Positions 6,419 to 15,315 of a DNA stretch of 64,000 bases are shown one piece after another. Below the pieces are notes generated by a model. It worked only from the letters and a program-made list of their open reading frames with translations. It made no database searches and was not told the origin of the DNA. Position 1 is the stretch's first letter. Every line of letters begins with the position of its first letter. The position numbers and the translations under genes were made by a program. Source of the DNA: Nocardioides sp. JS614 (GTDB lineage: Bacteria; Actinomycetota; Actinomycetes; Propionibacteriales; Nocardioidaceae); assembly GCF_000015265.1 (NCBI RefSeq), contig NC_008699.1, forward strand, positions 1,612,001 to 1,676,000. The letters run 5' to 3'.

Positions 6419-7758
6419 TCGTCGGGAGAGTCGAGCAGCTTCTTCAGCTCGGCGTCGAAGTCCTCGTCGCTGAGCTCGGGCAGCGCCGTGGCGTCCTCGC
6501 GGAAGCCGAGCGGGTCGTCGAGATCGGCCGCGGTGGGGAGGAGGTCCGGGTGCATCCAGACACCGTCGCGGGCCTCGACGCCCTGCCGGGTCCGCAGCGA
6601 GCCCCACAGCGTCGACGCGTCTCGCAGCCGGCGGGGGCGCAGCTCCAGCCCGACGAGGTTCGCGAACGTCTCCTCGGCCGGCCCGCCCGCGGCGCGGCGC
6701 CGGCGGAACGCCTCCTGCAGCTTGGCCGCCGCCGGCATCCGCTCGGCGGTGGCCTGGCCGACGACCTCGTCGACCCAGCCCTCGACCAGCGCCAGGGTCA
6801 CCTCGAGGCGCTGCAGCGCGGCCTCCTGCGCCGGCGAGCGCGGGATGTCGAACATGCCGCCCTCGAGGAGCTGCTGCATCGACTCCGGGTTGGTCGGGTC
6901 GATCCCGCGCATCTGCTCCTCGATCCGCGACTGGATGCCTGCGGCGTTGATCTCGATGCCGCGGGCGTAGTCGGCGACCGCGCCGATCAGGTGGTCGCGC
7001 AGCCACGGCACATGGGCGAACAGCCGCTGGTGGGCGGCCTCGCGCAGCGCGAGGTAGAGGAGGACGTCGTCCTGGCTCACGTCCAGGCCGTCGGCGAACG
7101 TCGCGACGTTGGCCGGCACCAGCGCGGCCTTGCCCGGTGCGGCCAGCGGCAGCCCGATGTCGGAGACGCTGAGCACCTCCGCGGCCAAGGCGCCGAGGCC
7201 GGAGCCGACCTGGGAGGCGAGCATGCCGCCGACGGCCTGGCCGAGGATGCCGAGCAGCGGACCGGACATGGCGCGGGCCTCCTCGGGCAGCGCGCCGCCG
7301 AGCGCCTGCACCGACGACTCCGCGATCGGCTCGACGAGCACCTTCCACACGTCGGTGGTGCCGACCACCCACTCCGCGCGGCTCCAGGCCGCGGTGGAGG
7401 TGACGCCGGAGGGGAAGGTGGTGGTGTCGTCGAGCCAGTGGTCGGCGAGCCGGACGGAGTCCGCGACCGCGTCCCGCTGCTTCTGGCTCGGCGTCGGGTC
7501 GGGGGACTGGGCCACGGTCTTGCGGGCGATGTCCAGCGCGAAGTCCCAGTTGACCGGGCCCTCGTGCGGCTGCATGAGGAACTGGATCTGGCTGAAGAGC
7601 TGGCCCAGGTCGGGGAGCCCGGCCGCACCGGCACCGCCGGCTGCGCCGCCGAGGGCGCCGAAGAGCTGTTCGAAGGGCGTGCCCTTGAACGGGTTCTGGC
7701 CGCGCTCGGGACCCGGGTCGCTGCCCTCGTCGGGCGTCTCGCCCGGCTTGTCGTTCAT
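6415..7758 (-). CDS. zinc-dependent metalloprotease, DUF2342 (zincin-like) family
   Basis: The 447-residue protein matches the actinobacterial DUF2342/Zincin_2 family (mycobacterial Rv3195 type): a Gly/Ala-rich N-terminus, NWDFALDIARKT, a central helical region, and LREAAHQRLFAHVPWL near residue 240 at the place of the zincin helix. The canonical HExxH is not intact there: only one His is in the helix, in AAHQRLF, typical for the family, so protease activity is uncertain. Conserved neighbours (whiB7, ThiF-like, Lon, UPF0182) support the assignment. It heads a two-gene unit with the NUDIX gene. Confidence 0.82.
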   Translation of the reverse strand: MNDKPGETPDEGSDPGPERGQNPFKGTPFEQLFGALGGAAGGAGAAGLPDLGQLFSQIQFLMQPHEGPVNWDFALDIARKTVAQSPDPTPSQKQRDAVADSVRLADHWLDDTTTFPSGVTSTAAWSRAEWVVGTTDVWKVLVEPIAESSVQALGGALPEEARAMSGPLLGILGQAVGGMLASQVGSGLGALAAEVLSVSDIGLPLAAPGKAALVPANVATFADGLDVSQDDVLLYLALREAAHQRLFAHVPWLRDHLIGAVADYARGIEINAAGIQSRIEEQMRGIDPTNPESMQQLLEGGMFDIPRSPAQEAALQRLEVTLALVEGWVDEVVGQATAERMPAAAKLQEAFRRRRAAGGPAEETFANLVGLELRPRRLRDASTLWGSLRTRQGVEARDGVWMHPDLLPTAADLDDPLGFREDATALPELSDEDFDAELKKLLDSPDE

Positions 7759-7816
7759 GGCTCCACGGTACGCGGCCCCCGGTCACCTCGGGGCCGCTGT
7801 GTTCTATGGTCACGTC

Positions 7817-8242
7817 GTGAGCTCTGCCGTTCGTCTCGTGGCCCTGCGCGAGTCCCCGCTCGACGTCGCCGAGGTGGTCGCCGCGCTCGACGACGACGCC
7901 TCCGGCGGCCTGACCCTGTTCGTCGGCCGGGTCCGGGACCACGACGGCGGCAAGGACGTCGACGGCCTCGAGTACTCCGCCCACCCGACGGCGCTCGACC
8001 GGCTGCGCGAGGTGTGCGAACGGGTGGCGGAGGAGTACGACGTGCACGGGGTCGCGGCCGTGCACCGCACCGGCACCCTCGGGATCGGCGACATCGCGGT
8101 CGTCGTCGCCACCACCGCCGCCCACCGCGGCGAGGCGTTCGTGGCCTCGAAGGCGCTGATCGACACGCTCAAGGCCGAGGTGCCGATCTGGAAGCACCAG
8201 CGGTTCGGCGACGGCACCGACGAGTGGGTCGGCACCCCCTAG
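7817..8242 (+). CDS. moaE: molybdopterin synthase catalytic subunit MoaE
   Basis: The 141-residue protein shows the MoaE hallmarks: GALTxFVGRVRxH-like GGLTLFVGRVRDHDGG, LEYSAHP, HRTGTLGIGD, and the catalytic lysine segment LKAEVPIWKHQRF near the C-terminus. MoaE transfers sulfur from thiocarboxylated MoaD to precursor Z in molybdenum cofactor synthesis. No other moa genes are nearby. The start chosen is GTG 7817; the ATG at 7806 is out of frame. It is divergent from the DUF2342 gene across a 58-bp region. Confidence 0.92.
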   Translation: MSSAVRLVALRESPLDVAEVVAALDDDASGGLTLFVGRVRDHDGGKDVDGLEYSAHPTALDRLREVCERVAEEYDVHGVAAVHRTGTLGIGDIAVVVATTAAHRGEAFVASKALIDTLKAEVPIWKHQRFGDGTDEWVGTP

Positions 8243-8362
8243 CCGCGTCTCGCGCGTCGACTTCGTCGCCGCGTGGGCCGCGGGTCGCTCTCGGGTCGGC
8301 CGCCACGCGGTGTGGTGACGGTCGGCGCGTCGGCTGCGGGCCACCGGCTGCGCGCCTAGCCT

Positions 8363-8614
8363 GTGAGCGTGGAGATCCTGCTCTGGCTGGTGCCCTCGGT
8401 CCTCGTCACGGTCGTGGCGATGCTCTGGGTCGCCTGGCTCGGCCGCGAGGGTCGCGGCGAGGTCGACCGGGAGGTCGCCGTACGCCGGCTGGCCGCGGCG
8501 CTGGAGCCCGATCCGCGCCGACGGCGCCGGCCCACGCCCGGGTACGCCGCGCCACCGCCGGCGGTCGACCGCTCCACCGGCATCGCCGTACGCCCCTCCC
8601 GCCGCGTGGGCTAG
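8363..8614 (+). CDS. small single-pass membrane protein
   Basis: The 83-residue product starts at GTG 8363. A hydrophobic helix (ILLWLVPSVLVTVVAMLWVAWL) covers roughly residues 4-25, followed by a charged, Arg-rich and Pro-rich tail predicted to be cytoplasmic. No domain is recognised. It lies 23 bp before the PDZ-Lon protease gene and is probably co-transcribed. Homologues are common as hypothetical proteins in Nocardioides-like genomes, as far as I recall. Confidence 0.65.
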   Translation: MSVEILLWLVPSVLVTVVAMLWVAWLGREGRGEVDREVAVRRLAAALEPDPRRRRRPTPGYAAPPPAVDRSTGIAVRPSRRVG

Positions 8615-8637
8615 GCGGTATCTGACAGGCTTGCGCC

Positions 8638-9702
8638 ATGACGCAGCGCACCCTGGCCGGGCTCCTCGCCGTGCCGCTGCTGATCGGGCTGTGGGTGACG
8701 GCTGCGCTCAAGCCGCTGCCGTTCGTCACCTACGAGCCGGGGCTCACCCTGGACGTGCTGGGGACCAACCAGGAGGGCAAGGAGATCATCGAGGTCAGCG
8801 GGCACCCGGTCTACCGCGACGCGGGCGAGCTCCGGATGACCACGGTGTACGTGTCCCAGCCGGAGCCGAAGGGCAGCAACAGCCTGTTCGAGCTGATGCG
8901 GGACTGGCTCAGCGACGAGGATGCCGTCTATCCCTACGACGCTGTCTACCACGAGGGCGAGACCGTCGAGCAGAACCGGCAGGAGGGCGCCCAGGAGATG
9001 ACCAGCTCCCAGGACGCCGCTACCGCGGTCGCCCTGGAGGAGCTGGGCTACCACGTGACCGAGGCGGTCGTCGCCGGCGTCGCGAAGGGTACGCCGGCCG
9101 ACGGGGCCCTCGAGACCGGCGACGTGCTGCTGCGGGTGGACGACACCCCGGTCTCGACCGCCGCCGACGTCGTGGACTCGGTGGGCGGGCTGCGAGAGGG
9201 CCAGCCGGTCCGCCTGGAGATCAGGCGGGACGGCGAGCGCCGCACGATCTCGATCACCCCGGAGCTGACCGACGGACGGCCGCAGCTCGGCATCCAGATC
9301 GGCACCCAGGCCAAGGCCGACCTGCCGGTCGAGGTCGACATCGCCATCGACCCGAGCATCGGCGGGCCGAGCGCTGGGCTGATGTTCTCCCTGGCCATCT
9401 ACGACACCCTGACCCCCGGCTCGCTGACCGGCGGGGCCACGGTCGCCGGCACCGGCACCATCGACGCCGCGGGCAAGGTGGGCCCGATCGGCGGCATCCA
9501 GCAGAAGATCGTCGGCGCCCGCGACGCCGGCGCCGAGCTCTTCATGGTGCCGCCGGACAACTGCGAGGAGGCGCTGGGCGCCCCCAACGGCGACCTGCGG
9601 CTGGTGCGCGCCGACACGATGCACGACGCCCGCGTGGCCATCGCCGCCTGGGTCAAGGACCACGACGCGGACCTGCCGAGCTGCGAGGAGAGCCAGAAGT
9701 GA
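8638..9702 (+). CDS. membrane-anchored PDZ domain / Lon-type (S16) protease
   Basis: The 354-residue protein has an N-terminal membrane anchor (residues 5-25), a PDZ domain in the middle (VVAGVAKGTPADGALETGDVLL near 145) and a C-terminal Lon proteolytic domain. The catalytic Ser is in DPSIGGPSAGL (about S245) and the Lys in GGIQQKIVGA (about K290), the S16 dyad. It lacks an ATPase domain, as in the mycobacterial Rv3194c family, and probably acts outside the membrane. It is followed by the PPA1309-like gene with a GTGA overlap, then UPF0182, the same order as in related genomes. Confidence 0.9.
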   Translation: MTQRTLAGLLAVPLLIGLWVTAALKPLPFVTYEPGLTLDVLGTNQEGKEIIEVSGHPVYRDAGELRMTTVYVSQPEPKGSNSLFELMRDWLSDEDAVYPYDAVYHEGETVEQNRQEGAQEMTSSQDAATAVALEELGYHVTEAVVAGVAKGTPADGALETGDVLLRVDDTPVSTAADVVDSVGGLREGQPVRLEIRRDGERRTISITPELTDGRPQLGIQIGTQAKADLPVEVDIAIDPSIGGPSAGLMFSLAIYDTLTPGSLTGGATVAGTGTIDAAGKVGPIGGIQQKIVGARDAGAELFMVPPDNCEEALGAPNGDLRLVRADTMHDARVAIAAWVKDHDADLPSCEESQK

Positions 9703-10307
9703 CGGACTTCGACCCCGAGTTCAGCAAGGACCTCACGAACGACCTGGACGCCGACCCCGCCCTCGCCTCGGCGGTCCTCGAGATCGAGAGCCACATCGCC
9801 GCCGACGGCTGGGACCAGCCGGCCCGGCTCTACGCGCTGGTCGACACCGCCGCGCTCGTCGAGCGGGAGCCGGCGCTGGCCGCCGCCATGGGCCTGGACG
9901 CGGCCTCGGCGCAGGGCTCGCTGACGCCGATCGAGCAGGACCAGCTCCGCCCCGACCAGCCGCTCGAGGTCGCCCTCGAGTCGATCGTGTGGCCGCCCGA
10001 GGTCACCGGTTGCGCGGCGGTCGTGGAGCGGCTGGTGCTGCCACCGGACGCGGACCCCCTCATCCCGGCGGACCCGGCCTCGGCGGAGGAGTTCGCGCGC
10101 GAGCACCCCGACCGCCAGGACGTGCGCATCGTCGCGGGTGTCACGCGCGCGGGAGCGACGTACTGTGCGTTGCGACTGCGCGCTCACGACGACGACCAGT
10201 CCGTCGTCGGCGGCGCCGACCTCGTGCCGGGGTTGCTGCAGCTGCTCGGGGTGACGTTGGAGGATCCCGGGGACGGCCCCGGGGACGGCCCGGGTACTAA
10301 GGAGTGA
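9699..10307 (+). CDS. PPA1309-like conserved protein
   Basis: The 202-residue acidic protein resembles the actinobacterial PPA1309 family: DPALASAVLEIESHIAADGWDQP at the N-terminus and a central VEVALESIVWPPEVTGCAAVVERLVLP-type segment, ending in a low-complexity DGPGDGPGTKE tail. Its function is unknown. The GTG start overlaps the protease stop (GTGA), and UPF0182 starts 7 bp after its end, so the three genes form one operon. The family is characteristic of Propionibacteriales and other actinobacteria. Confidence 0.75.
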   Translation: MTDFDPEFSKDLTNDLDADPALASAVLEIESHIAADGWDQPARLYALVDTAALVEREPALAAAMGLDAASAQGSLTPIEQDQLRPDQPLEVALESIVWPPEVTGCAAVVERLVLPPDADPLIPADPASAEEFAREHPDRQDVRIVAGVTRAGATYCALRLRAHDDDQSVVGGADLVPGLLQLLGVTLEDPGDGPGDGPGTKE

Positions 10308-10314
10308 AGCAGGG

Positions 10315-13300
10315 ATGAGCGAGCTGTTCGACGAGGCCCCTCGGGACCCCGGACCCCCGGCGCGGTCCGGTTCGCGCCGGTCCCGTGCCCTGATCGTCAC
10401 GGCCGTGGTGCTGGTGATCGGCTTCCTGGGGCTGAGCACGTTCGCGGGCATCTACACCGACCGGCTCTGGTACGTCTCGGGCGGGTACGGCGCGGTCTTC
10501 ACCACGCTGTTCTGGACCAAGACCGTGCTGTTCTTCCTCTTCGGCGCGGGCATGGCGCTGGTGGTCGGCGTGAACATCTACCTGGCCTACCGGTTCCGGC
10601 CGTTCTTCCGCCCGAACTCACCGGAGCAGAACGGGCTGGACCGCTACCGCGAGGCCATCAACCCGATCCGGACCTGGCTGCTGGTGGGCGTCGCGCTCGT
10701 GCTCGGCGCGTTCGCCGGCAGCTCGGCGATCGGCGAGTGGCGCGACTACCTGCTGTGGCGCAACGGCACGTCGTTCGGCAGCGAGGACGCCTACTTCCAG
10801 AAGGACATCGGCTTCTACGTCTTCGACCTCCCGTGGCTGCACTACCTGGTCGACTACGCGATGGCCGTCCTGGTCGTCGCGCTGATCGCCGCCGCGGTCG
10901 TGCACTACCTGTACGGCGGGATCCGGCTGCAGACGCCCCGCGACCGGCTCTCCGGGGCCGCCCAGGCGCAGATCTCGGTGCTGCTCGGGTTCTTCGTGCT
11001 CGCGAAGGCCGCCGACTACTGGCTGGACCGCTTCGACCTGGTCAGCCAGGGCGGCGGCGTGATCACCGGCATGACCTACACCGACGACCACGCGGTGCTG
11101 CCGGCCAAGAACATCCTCCTCGGCATCTCGATCATCTGCGCCGTGCTCTTCTTCGTGAACGTGTGGCGCCGCACCTGGCTGCTGCCCTCGGTCGGCCTGG
11201 CCCTGCTCGCCGTCTCGGCGATCCTGCTGGGGCTGATCTGGCCGGGCATCGTGCAGCAGTTCCAGGTCAAGCCCTCCGAGGCGGACAAGGAGGCGCCGTA
11301 CATCGAGAAGAACATCGAGGCGACCCGCACCGCCTACGACGTCGCCAACGTCGACGTGGAGAAGTACGACCCGGCGACCGCGCTCGGCGCCGGCTCCGCG
11401 AGCATGGTCGAGGAGGAGACCTCCTCGGTGCCGCTGGTCGACCCGCAGCTGGTCCGGGACGCCTTCGAGCAGAACCAGCAGGTGCGGGCCTACTACTCGG
11501 TCGCCCAGGTCCTCGACGTGGACCGCTACGACATCGACGGCAACGACCGGGCGCTCGTGCTCGGGGTCCGGGAGCTCGACCAGAGCGGCATGAACGCCGG
11601 CGACCGCAACTGGACCAACCTGCACACCGTCTACACCCACGGCAACGGCATCATCGCGGCGTTCGCCAACCAGCGCAGCGAGGACAACAAGACCCAGATC
11701 GACAACGCGGACAACACCGGTGACCAGGCCGGCATCGTGTGGGCCCAGGGCACCAACGCCGGGCAGGACGCCCTCGCTCGTGCCACCGGCGGCTTCGAGG
11801 ACCGGATCTACTACGGAGAGCAGAGCCCGCAGTACTCCGTGGTCGGCAAGGCGACGCCGGACTCCACCGACGTCGAGCTGAACCTGCAGACGGCCGGGTC
11901 CGACGAGGGCTCGACGACGACGTACGACGGCAACGGCGACGCCAGCGTCGGCGGGTTCTTCAACCAGCTGATGTTCGCCACCAAGTTCGGCGAGCCGAAC
12001 TTCCTGCTCTCGGGGCGCGTGAACCCCAACAGCAAGGTGCTGTTCAACCGCAACCCGGCCGACCGGGTCGAGAAGGTGGCGCCCTGGCTGACCGTGGACA
12101 GCGACCCCTACCCGGCCGTGGTCGACGGCCGGATCCTGTGGATCATCGACGGCTACACCACCACCGACCGCTACCCGCTGTCGGAGAAGGAGTCGTTCCA
12201 GACGATGATCGACGACTCCCTGCAGGAGGAGACCGGGCTGCGCACCCTGCCGACCGACGAGATCAACTACATGCGCAACGCCGTGAAGGCCACCGTCGAC
12301 GCCTACACCGGTGACGTCACGCTCTACGCCTGGGACGAGGAGGACCCGATCCTGCAGGCCTGGCGCAGCGCGTTCCCCGGCACCGTCGAGGACAAGTCGG
12401 AGATCTCCGACGATCTGCTCGACCACCTGCGCTACCCCGAGGACCTGTTCCAGGTGCAGCGCTACCAGTTCGCCCGCTACCACGTGACCGAGCCGATCGA
12501 CTTCTACCAGGGCAACAACCGCTGGCAGGTGCCCGAGGATCCCTATTCAAAGGGCAAGTTCCAGCCGCCCTACCGGCTCTTCGTCGACAGCAACGGCGGC
12601 ACCGACCAGGTGTTCGCACTGACCTCGGTCTACGTCCCCTACAACAAGAACAACCTCGCGTCGTTCGTCTCGGTGAACGCGGATGCGACCAGCGACCAGT
12701 ACGGCCAGATGCAGGTGCTCGAGCTGCCCAACGAGCAGACGCCGGGCCCCGGCCAGGTCGCCAACCAGTTCGCCACCGACCCGGAGGTCGCCAACGAGCT
12801 GGCCCAGTTCAACCGCAGTGGCGCGCGGCCGGTGTACGGCAACCTGCTGACGCTGCCGATCAACGACGGGCTGATGTACGTCCAGCCGGTGTATGCGACC
12901 CAGGCCCTCTCGGACTCGAGCTTCCCGATCCTGCGCTACGTGCTGGTGAAGTACGGCAACGACATCGGCTTCGGCTCGACGCTGCGCGACGCCCTGGAGA
13001 ACCTCCTCGGCGTCAGCACCGGCCCCGGCACCCAGCCCCCGGACACCGGCCAGCCCGGCGACAACGAGAACCCGCCGCCCGCCACCGGCACCGTCGCCGC
13101 GCAGATCCGCGCCCTCCTCGCCCAGGCCCAGGACGCCTTCGACGCCGCCGACGCGGCGCTGGCCGACGGGAACCTCGCCGAGTACCAGCGCCAGATCGGC
13201 ATCGCCCAGGCCAACGTCGAGGCCGCCATGGAGCTCGGCCAGAAGCGCGGCTCGGCCGGTCAGCCGTCGGGCTCGCCCTCGGGGTCCGCGTCGTCCTCCC

Positions 13301-13329
13301 CCTCGGAGTCGCCGAGCCCGTCCTCCTGA
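10315..13329 (+). CDS. UPF0182 family membrane protein
   Basis: The 1004-residue product belongs to UPF0182 (mycobacterial Rv3193c type). The first ~330 residues hold about seven transmembrane helices (for example SRALIVTAVVLVIGFLGLS and TWLLVGVALVLGAFAG), followed by a large domain, probably extracytoplasmic, with the family segments QVLDVDRYDIDG, NWTNLHTVYTHG and FQVQRYQFARYHV. The C-terminus is a Pro/Gly/Ser-rich tail. Length is typical for the family. The function is unknown; the operon with a membrane Lon-type protease suggests envelope quality control. It ends before a clear hairpin. Confidence 0.92.
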   Translation: MSELFDEAPRDPGPPARSGSRRSRALIVTAVVLVIGFLGLSTFAGIYTDRLWYVSGGYGAVFTTLFWTKTVLFFLFGAGMALVVGVNIYLAYRFRPFFRPNSPEQNGLDRYREAINPIRTWLLVGVALVLGAFAGSSAIGEWRDYLLWRNGTSFGSEDAYFQKDIGFYVFDLPWLHYLVDYAMAVLVVALIAAAVVHYLYGGIRLQTPRDRLSGAAQAQISVLLGFFVLAKAADYWLDRFDLVSQGGGVITGMTYTDDHAVLPAKNILLGISIICAVLFFVNVWRRTWLLPSVGLALLAVSAILLGLIWPGIVQQFQVKPSEADKEAPYIEKNIEATRTAYDVANVDVEKYDPATALGAGSASMVEEETSSVPLVDPQLVRDAFEQNQQVRAYYSVAQVLDVDRYDIDGNDRALVLGVRELDQSGMNAGDRNWTNLHTVYTHGNGIIAAFANQRSEDNKTQIDNADNTGDQAGIVWAQGTNAGQDALARATGGFEDRIYYGEQSPQYSVVGKATPDSTDVELNLQTAGSDEGSTTTYDGNGDASVGGFFNQLMFATKFGEPNFLLSGRVNPNSKVLFNRNPADRVEKVAPWLTVDSDPYPAVVDGRILWIIDGYTTTDRYPLSEKESFQTMIDDSLQEETGLRTLPTDEINYMRNAVKATVDAYTGDVTLYAWDEEDPILQAWRSAFPGTVEDKSEISDDLLDHLRYPEDLFQVQRYQFARYHVTEPIDFYQGNNRWQVPEDPYSKGKFQPPYRLFVDSNGGTDQVFALTSVYVPYNKNNLASFVSVNADATSDQYGQMQVLELPNEQTPGPGQVANQFATDPEVANELAQFNRSGARPVYGNLLTLPINDGLMYVQPVYATQALSDSSFPILRYVLVKYGNDIGFGSTLRDALENLLGVSTGPGTQPPDTGQPGDNENPPPATGTVAAQIRALLAQAQDAFDAADAALADGNLAEYQRQIGIAQANVEAAMELGQKRGSAGQPSGSPSGSASSSPSESPSPSS

Positions 13330-13344
13330 GCCGGGCCCGCTGCT

Positions 13345-13382
13345 CGGGTGCGGTGGTCGAGCCTGGCCGGCCACCGCACCCG
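13345..13382 (+). terminator. hairpin after UPF0182
   Basis: CGGGTGCGGTGG (13345-13356) pairs perfectly with CCACCGCACCCG (13371-13382). A second small stem follows at 13385-13405 (CGAGCCCG/CGGGCTCG). Both lie just after the UPF0182 stop and close the chromosomal operon. The remaining 200 bp to the tRNA hold no ORF with coding character. Confidence 0.6.
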
Positions 13383-13563
13383 CCCGAGCCCGGTGATCGG
13401 GCTCGTCGAGATCCCCGCACCCCCGCAGGGCGTTGCCCCGACACCATCGCCGGGGCAGTTCGCGCCCGGTCGCCCAGCCGTCCGCGCGCGCAGGTCCGGG
13501 TGTCCCCGAACTGCCCCGAGTTGTGGCCACCTGTCCAGAGTGGGTCGGCTGCCGAGGGCCGAT

Positions 13564-13592
13564 TTGGCCAGCCCGTCGCCGGTCTGTAAGGT
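13564..13592 (+). promoter_or_regulatory. tRNA promoter
   Basis: TTGGCC (13564-13569) and TAAGGT (13587-13592) are spaced by exactly 17 bp and lie 12 bp before the tRNA 5' end, a normal distance for a sigma-70-type tRNA promoter. Confidence 0.55.
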
Positions 13593-13604
13593 TGTGCTCA
13601 CCGA

Positions 13605-13678
13605 CGCGGGGTGGAGCAGCTCGGTAGCTCGCTGGGCTCATAACCCAGAGGTCGCAGGTTCAAATCCTGCCCCCGCTA
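13605..13678 (+). tRNA. initiator tRNA-fMet (anticodon CAT)
   Basis: The sequence folds as a complete cloverleaf: acceptor 5' CGCGGGG with 3' CCCCGCT, anticodon arm CTGGG-CTCATAA-CCCAG with anticodon CAT, and T arm GCAGG-TTCAAAT-CCTGC. The mismatched first acceptor pair (C1 with T72) and three consecutive G-C pairs beside the anticodon loop are hallmarks of the initiator tRNA. CCA is not fully encoded; the DNA continues ACAAAG. Its 3' end marks the change from conserved chromosome to accessory DNA and is the probable attachment site of the downstream element. Confidence 0.93.
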
Positions 13679-14087
13679 CAAAGTGTAAATGCGCAGGTCA
13701 GAGGCGGTTTTCGGAGAGATCCGGAGGCCGCCTCTGATGCTTCTCCGGGACCGAATGTCAGCAGGATGTCAGCAGACGCTGCACCCTTCGGGCCCCTCGC
13801 TCGCCGATGTGAGGCACTTCGCCGCCCGCTGTGAGGCGCTAGGGGCACCCCGTGTGAGCCCGTCGGTGAGCCCGTGCAGCGAGGCGCCGTCGGTCGTCGA
13901 TGCGCCACTTCTTACCGCCAATTTCAGTACCAACTCCTCGCCGGCGCCGCTGGGTCCGAGGCTGCTGGCACCCCGGCGGGATGCTCGGCTCAGGAGCAGC
14001 CGGCGAGCACCAGCATGGGATGCGGTAGAAATCGCAACCAGTCCGCGTCGCATGTCAGGGCCATTTCGCTTGGTCAGTTTGTGGAGT
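13679..14087. other. tRNA-proximal intergenic region at the element boundary, no gene
   Basis: These 409 bp contain no convincing gene. Just after the tRNA lies a hairpin, TCAGAGGCGG (13698-13707) with CCGCCTCTGA (13728-13737). The sequence then has direct repeats of GTGAG (13809-13870) and GTCAGCAG twice (13755-13774). Short ORFs on both strands lack ribosome sites and recognisable domains. The region could be the left arm of the element's attachment site. No integrase or remnant of one was recognised. Confidence 0.5.
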
Positions 14088-15305
14088 TCAGGCAGCTGAT
14101 TCCGGTGGAGCGCTGGGACTCGTCACCTTCGCGTGCTGGGCCCAGCCCCACAGCGCTAGGTCGTAGCCGCCCTTGACGGTGCCGGCGACGACCAGCGGCA
14201 GGCCGAGGGCAACGCCCTGCAGGGCACCGCCGAGCAGCGGTCCGGCGGGCCGAACCGTGTAGCGGGCGGCGTTGGTGACCGCGGCTGCGGCAGTCCTTTC
14301 GCTGGGGTCGACGACACTCATCACGAGTGCCTGCCGGGTCGGCACGTCCATCTGCGACAGCGCAGTTCGGGCCAGCACGAGGATGATCGCGACCGGCAGC
14401 GTGGGGGCGAACGCGATCGCCGCGAGCAGCATGTTGCTGGGCAGGTGCGTGAAGACCATCGTCGGGACCAGGCCGATCCGGTCCGCCAGTCGCGGCGCGA
14501 CCCAGACGGAGGCGGCCTGGAGCAGGGAGGTGGCGAAGAACAGGACGCCGAGAGTCGAGGGTGAGGCGTCGTAGCGCAGCGCGAGGTAGTAGGCCAGGAA
14601 GCTGGTGGTGACCAGGCCACCGCCACCGGCATCGACTGCGAACAGGGCCGCCAGCTGTCGCACCTTGCGTCGACCGTCCGACAACTCGTCGGATGCGAAG
14701 ATGCTGCGCGGCTCGGCTTCGACGTGGGGGCTGAGGCCGAGCGCGAGGCCTAGCCCGAGGAGGCCGAGGGGTACGAGCACCGCGAACGGCTTTGGATCCG
14801 CCGGGTCGAACCCGACCCTGGTGGGAAGCCCGGCGGCGAGGGCGCCGAGGGCACCCGCGATCGAGGCAACGGCGTTGTAGAGCCCGTAAACACGTGCTCC
14901 GGAACGGCCGGCCGCTGCGGAGTCTTCACCGGCGAGCATCACCTGCTCCAGCGTGGTCGCCGGTCCGTTGTCGACGACGTCGGTGGACAGCCCGCCGGCT
15001 AACGCGAGGATGACGATCAGCCACAGCGGCGGCCCGAACGCCATCACCAACCCGGCGAGAGCGACGCCGAGGTAGATGGCGGCGTACCAGCGCCGCCGAC
15101 CCACCCGGTCGGCAACGCGGCCCAACAGGAGGGATCCCCAGGCCGTGCCCGCGACGACGCTCGCGAGGACGAGCCCGGTGGTCAGCGGCGAATAGTGGCG
15201 GGCTGCGAGCAGGCTGCCGAGCAGGACGGCGGTGCAGCCATAGCCGGCGGCGCGCAGGGCCTGTGCGGCGACTATCCGCTGCGCGTCGACGCTGACCCTG
15301 CGCAC
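14088..15305 (-). CDS. MFS transporter in the chromate module
   Basis: The 405-residue protein has about 12 hydrophobic segments and the MFS loop 2-3 signature in GRVADRVGRRRWYAA near residue 65. It is related to the major facilitator efflux proteins often linked to chromate and other metal resistance operons. The gene starts 10 bp after the chrA stop and is the last gene of the leftward chrB-chrA unit. The substrate cannot be inferred from sequence; export of chromate-related or unrelated toxic compounds is possible. Confidence 0.8.
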   Translation of the reverse strand: MRRVSVDAQRIVAAQALRAAGYGCTAVLLGSLLAARHYSPLTTGLVLASVVAGTAWGSLLLGRVADRVGRRRWYAAIYLGVALAGLVMAFGPPLWLIVILALAGGLSTDVVDNGPATTLEQVMLAGEDSAAAGRSGARVYGLYNAVASIAGALGALAAGLPTRVGFDPADPKPFAVLVPLGLLGLGLALGLSPHVEAEPRSIFASDELSDGRRKVRQLAALFAVDAGGGGLVTTSFLAYYLALRYDASPSTLGVLFFATSLLQAASVWVAPRLADRIGLVPTMVFTHLPSNMLLAAIAFAPTLPVAIILVLARTALSQMDVPTRQALVMSVVDPSERTAAAAVTNAARYTVRPAGPLLGGALQGVALGLPLVVAGTVKGGYDLALWGWAQHAKVTSPSAPPESAA

Positions 15306-15315
15306 CGCCGACGCC

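Noticed and set aside
5852..8344. 830-residue minus-strand frame fusing the NUDIX region with upstream DNA
   Set aside because: Only the last ~188 residues are NUDIX; the rest is out of frame with the DUF2342 gene, which has clear family identity.
10618..12483. 621-residue antisense frame inside the UPF0182 gene
   Set aside because: Product is repetitive Val/Gly/Asp-rich and mirrors the codon structure of UPF0182; no start site or domain.
13769..14053. 94-residue minus-strand ORF next to the tRNA, possible integrase remnant
   Set aside because: No tyrosine-recombinase motif (R...HxxR...Y) and no ribosome site.
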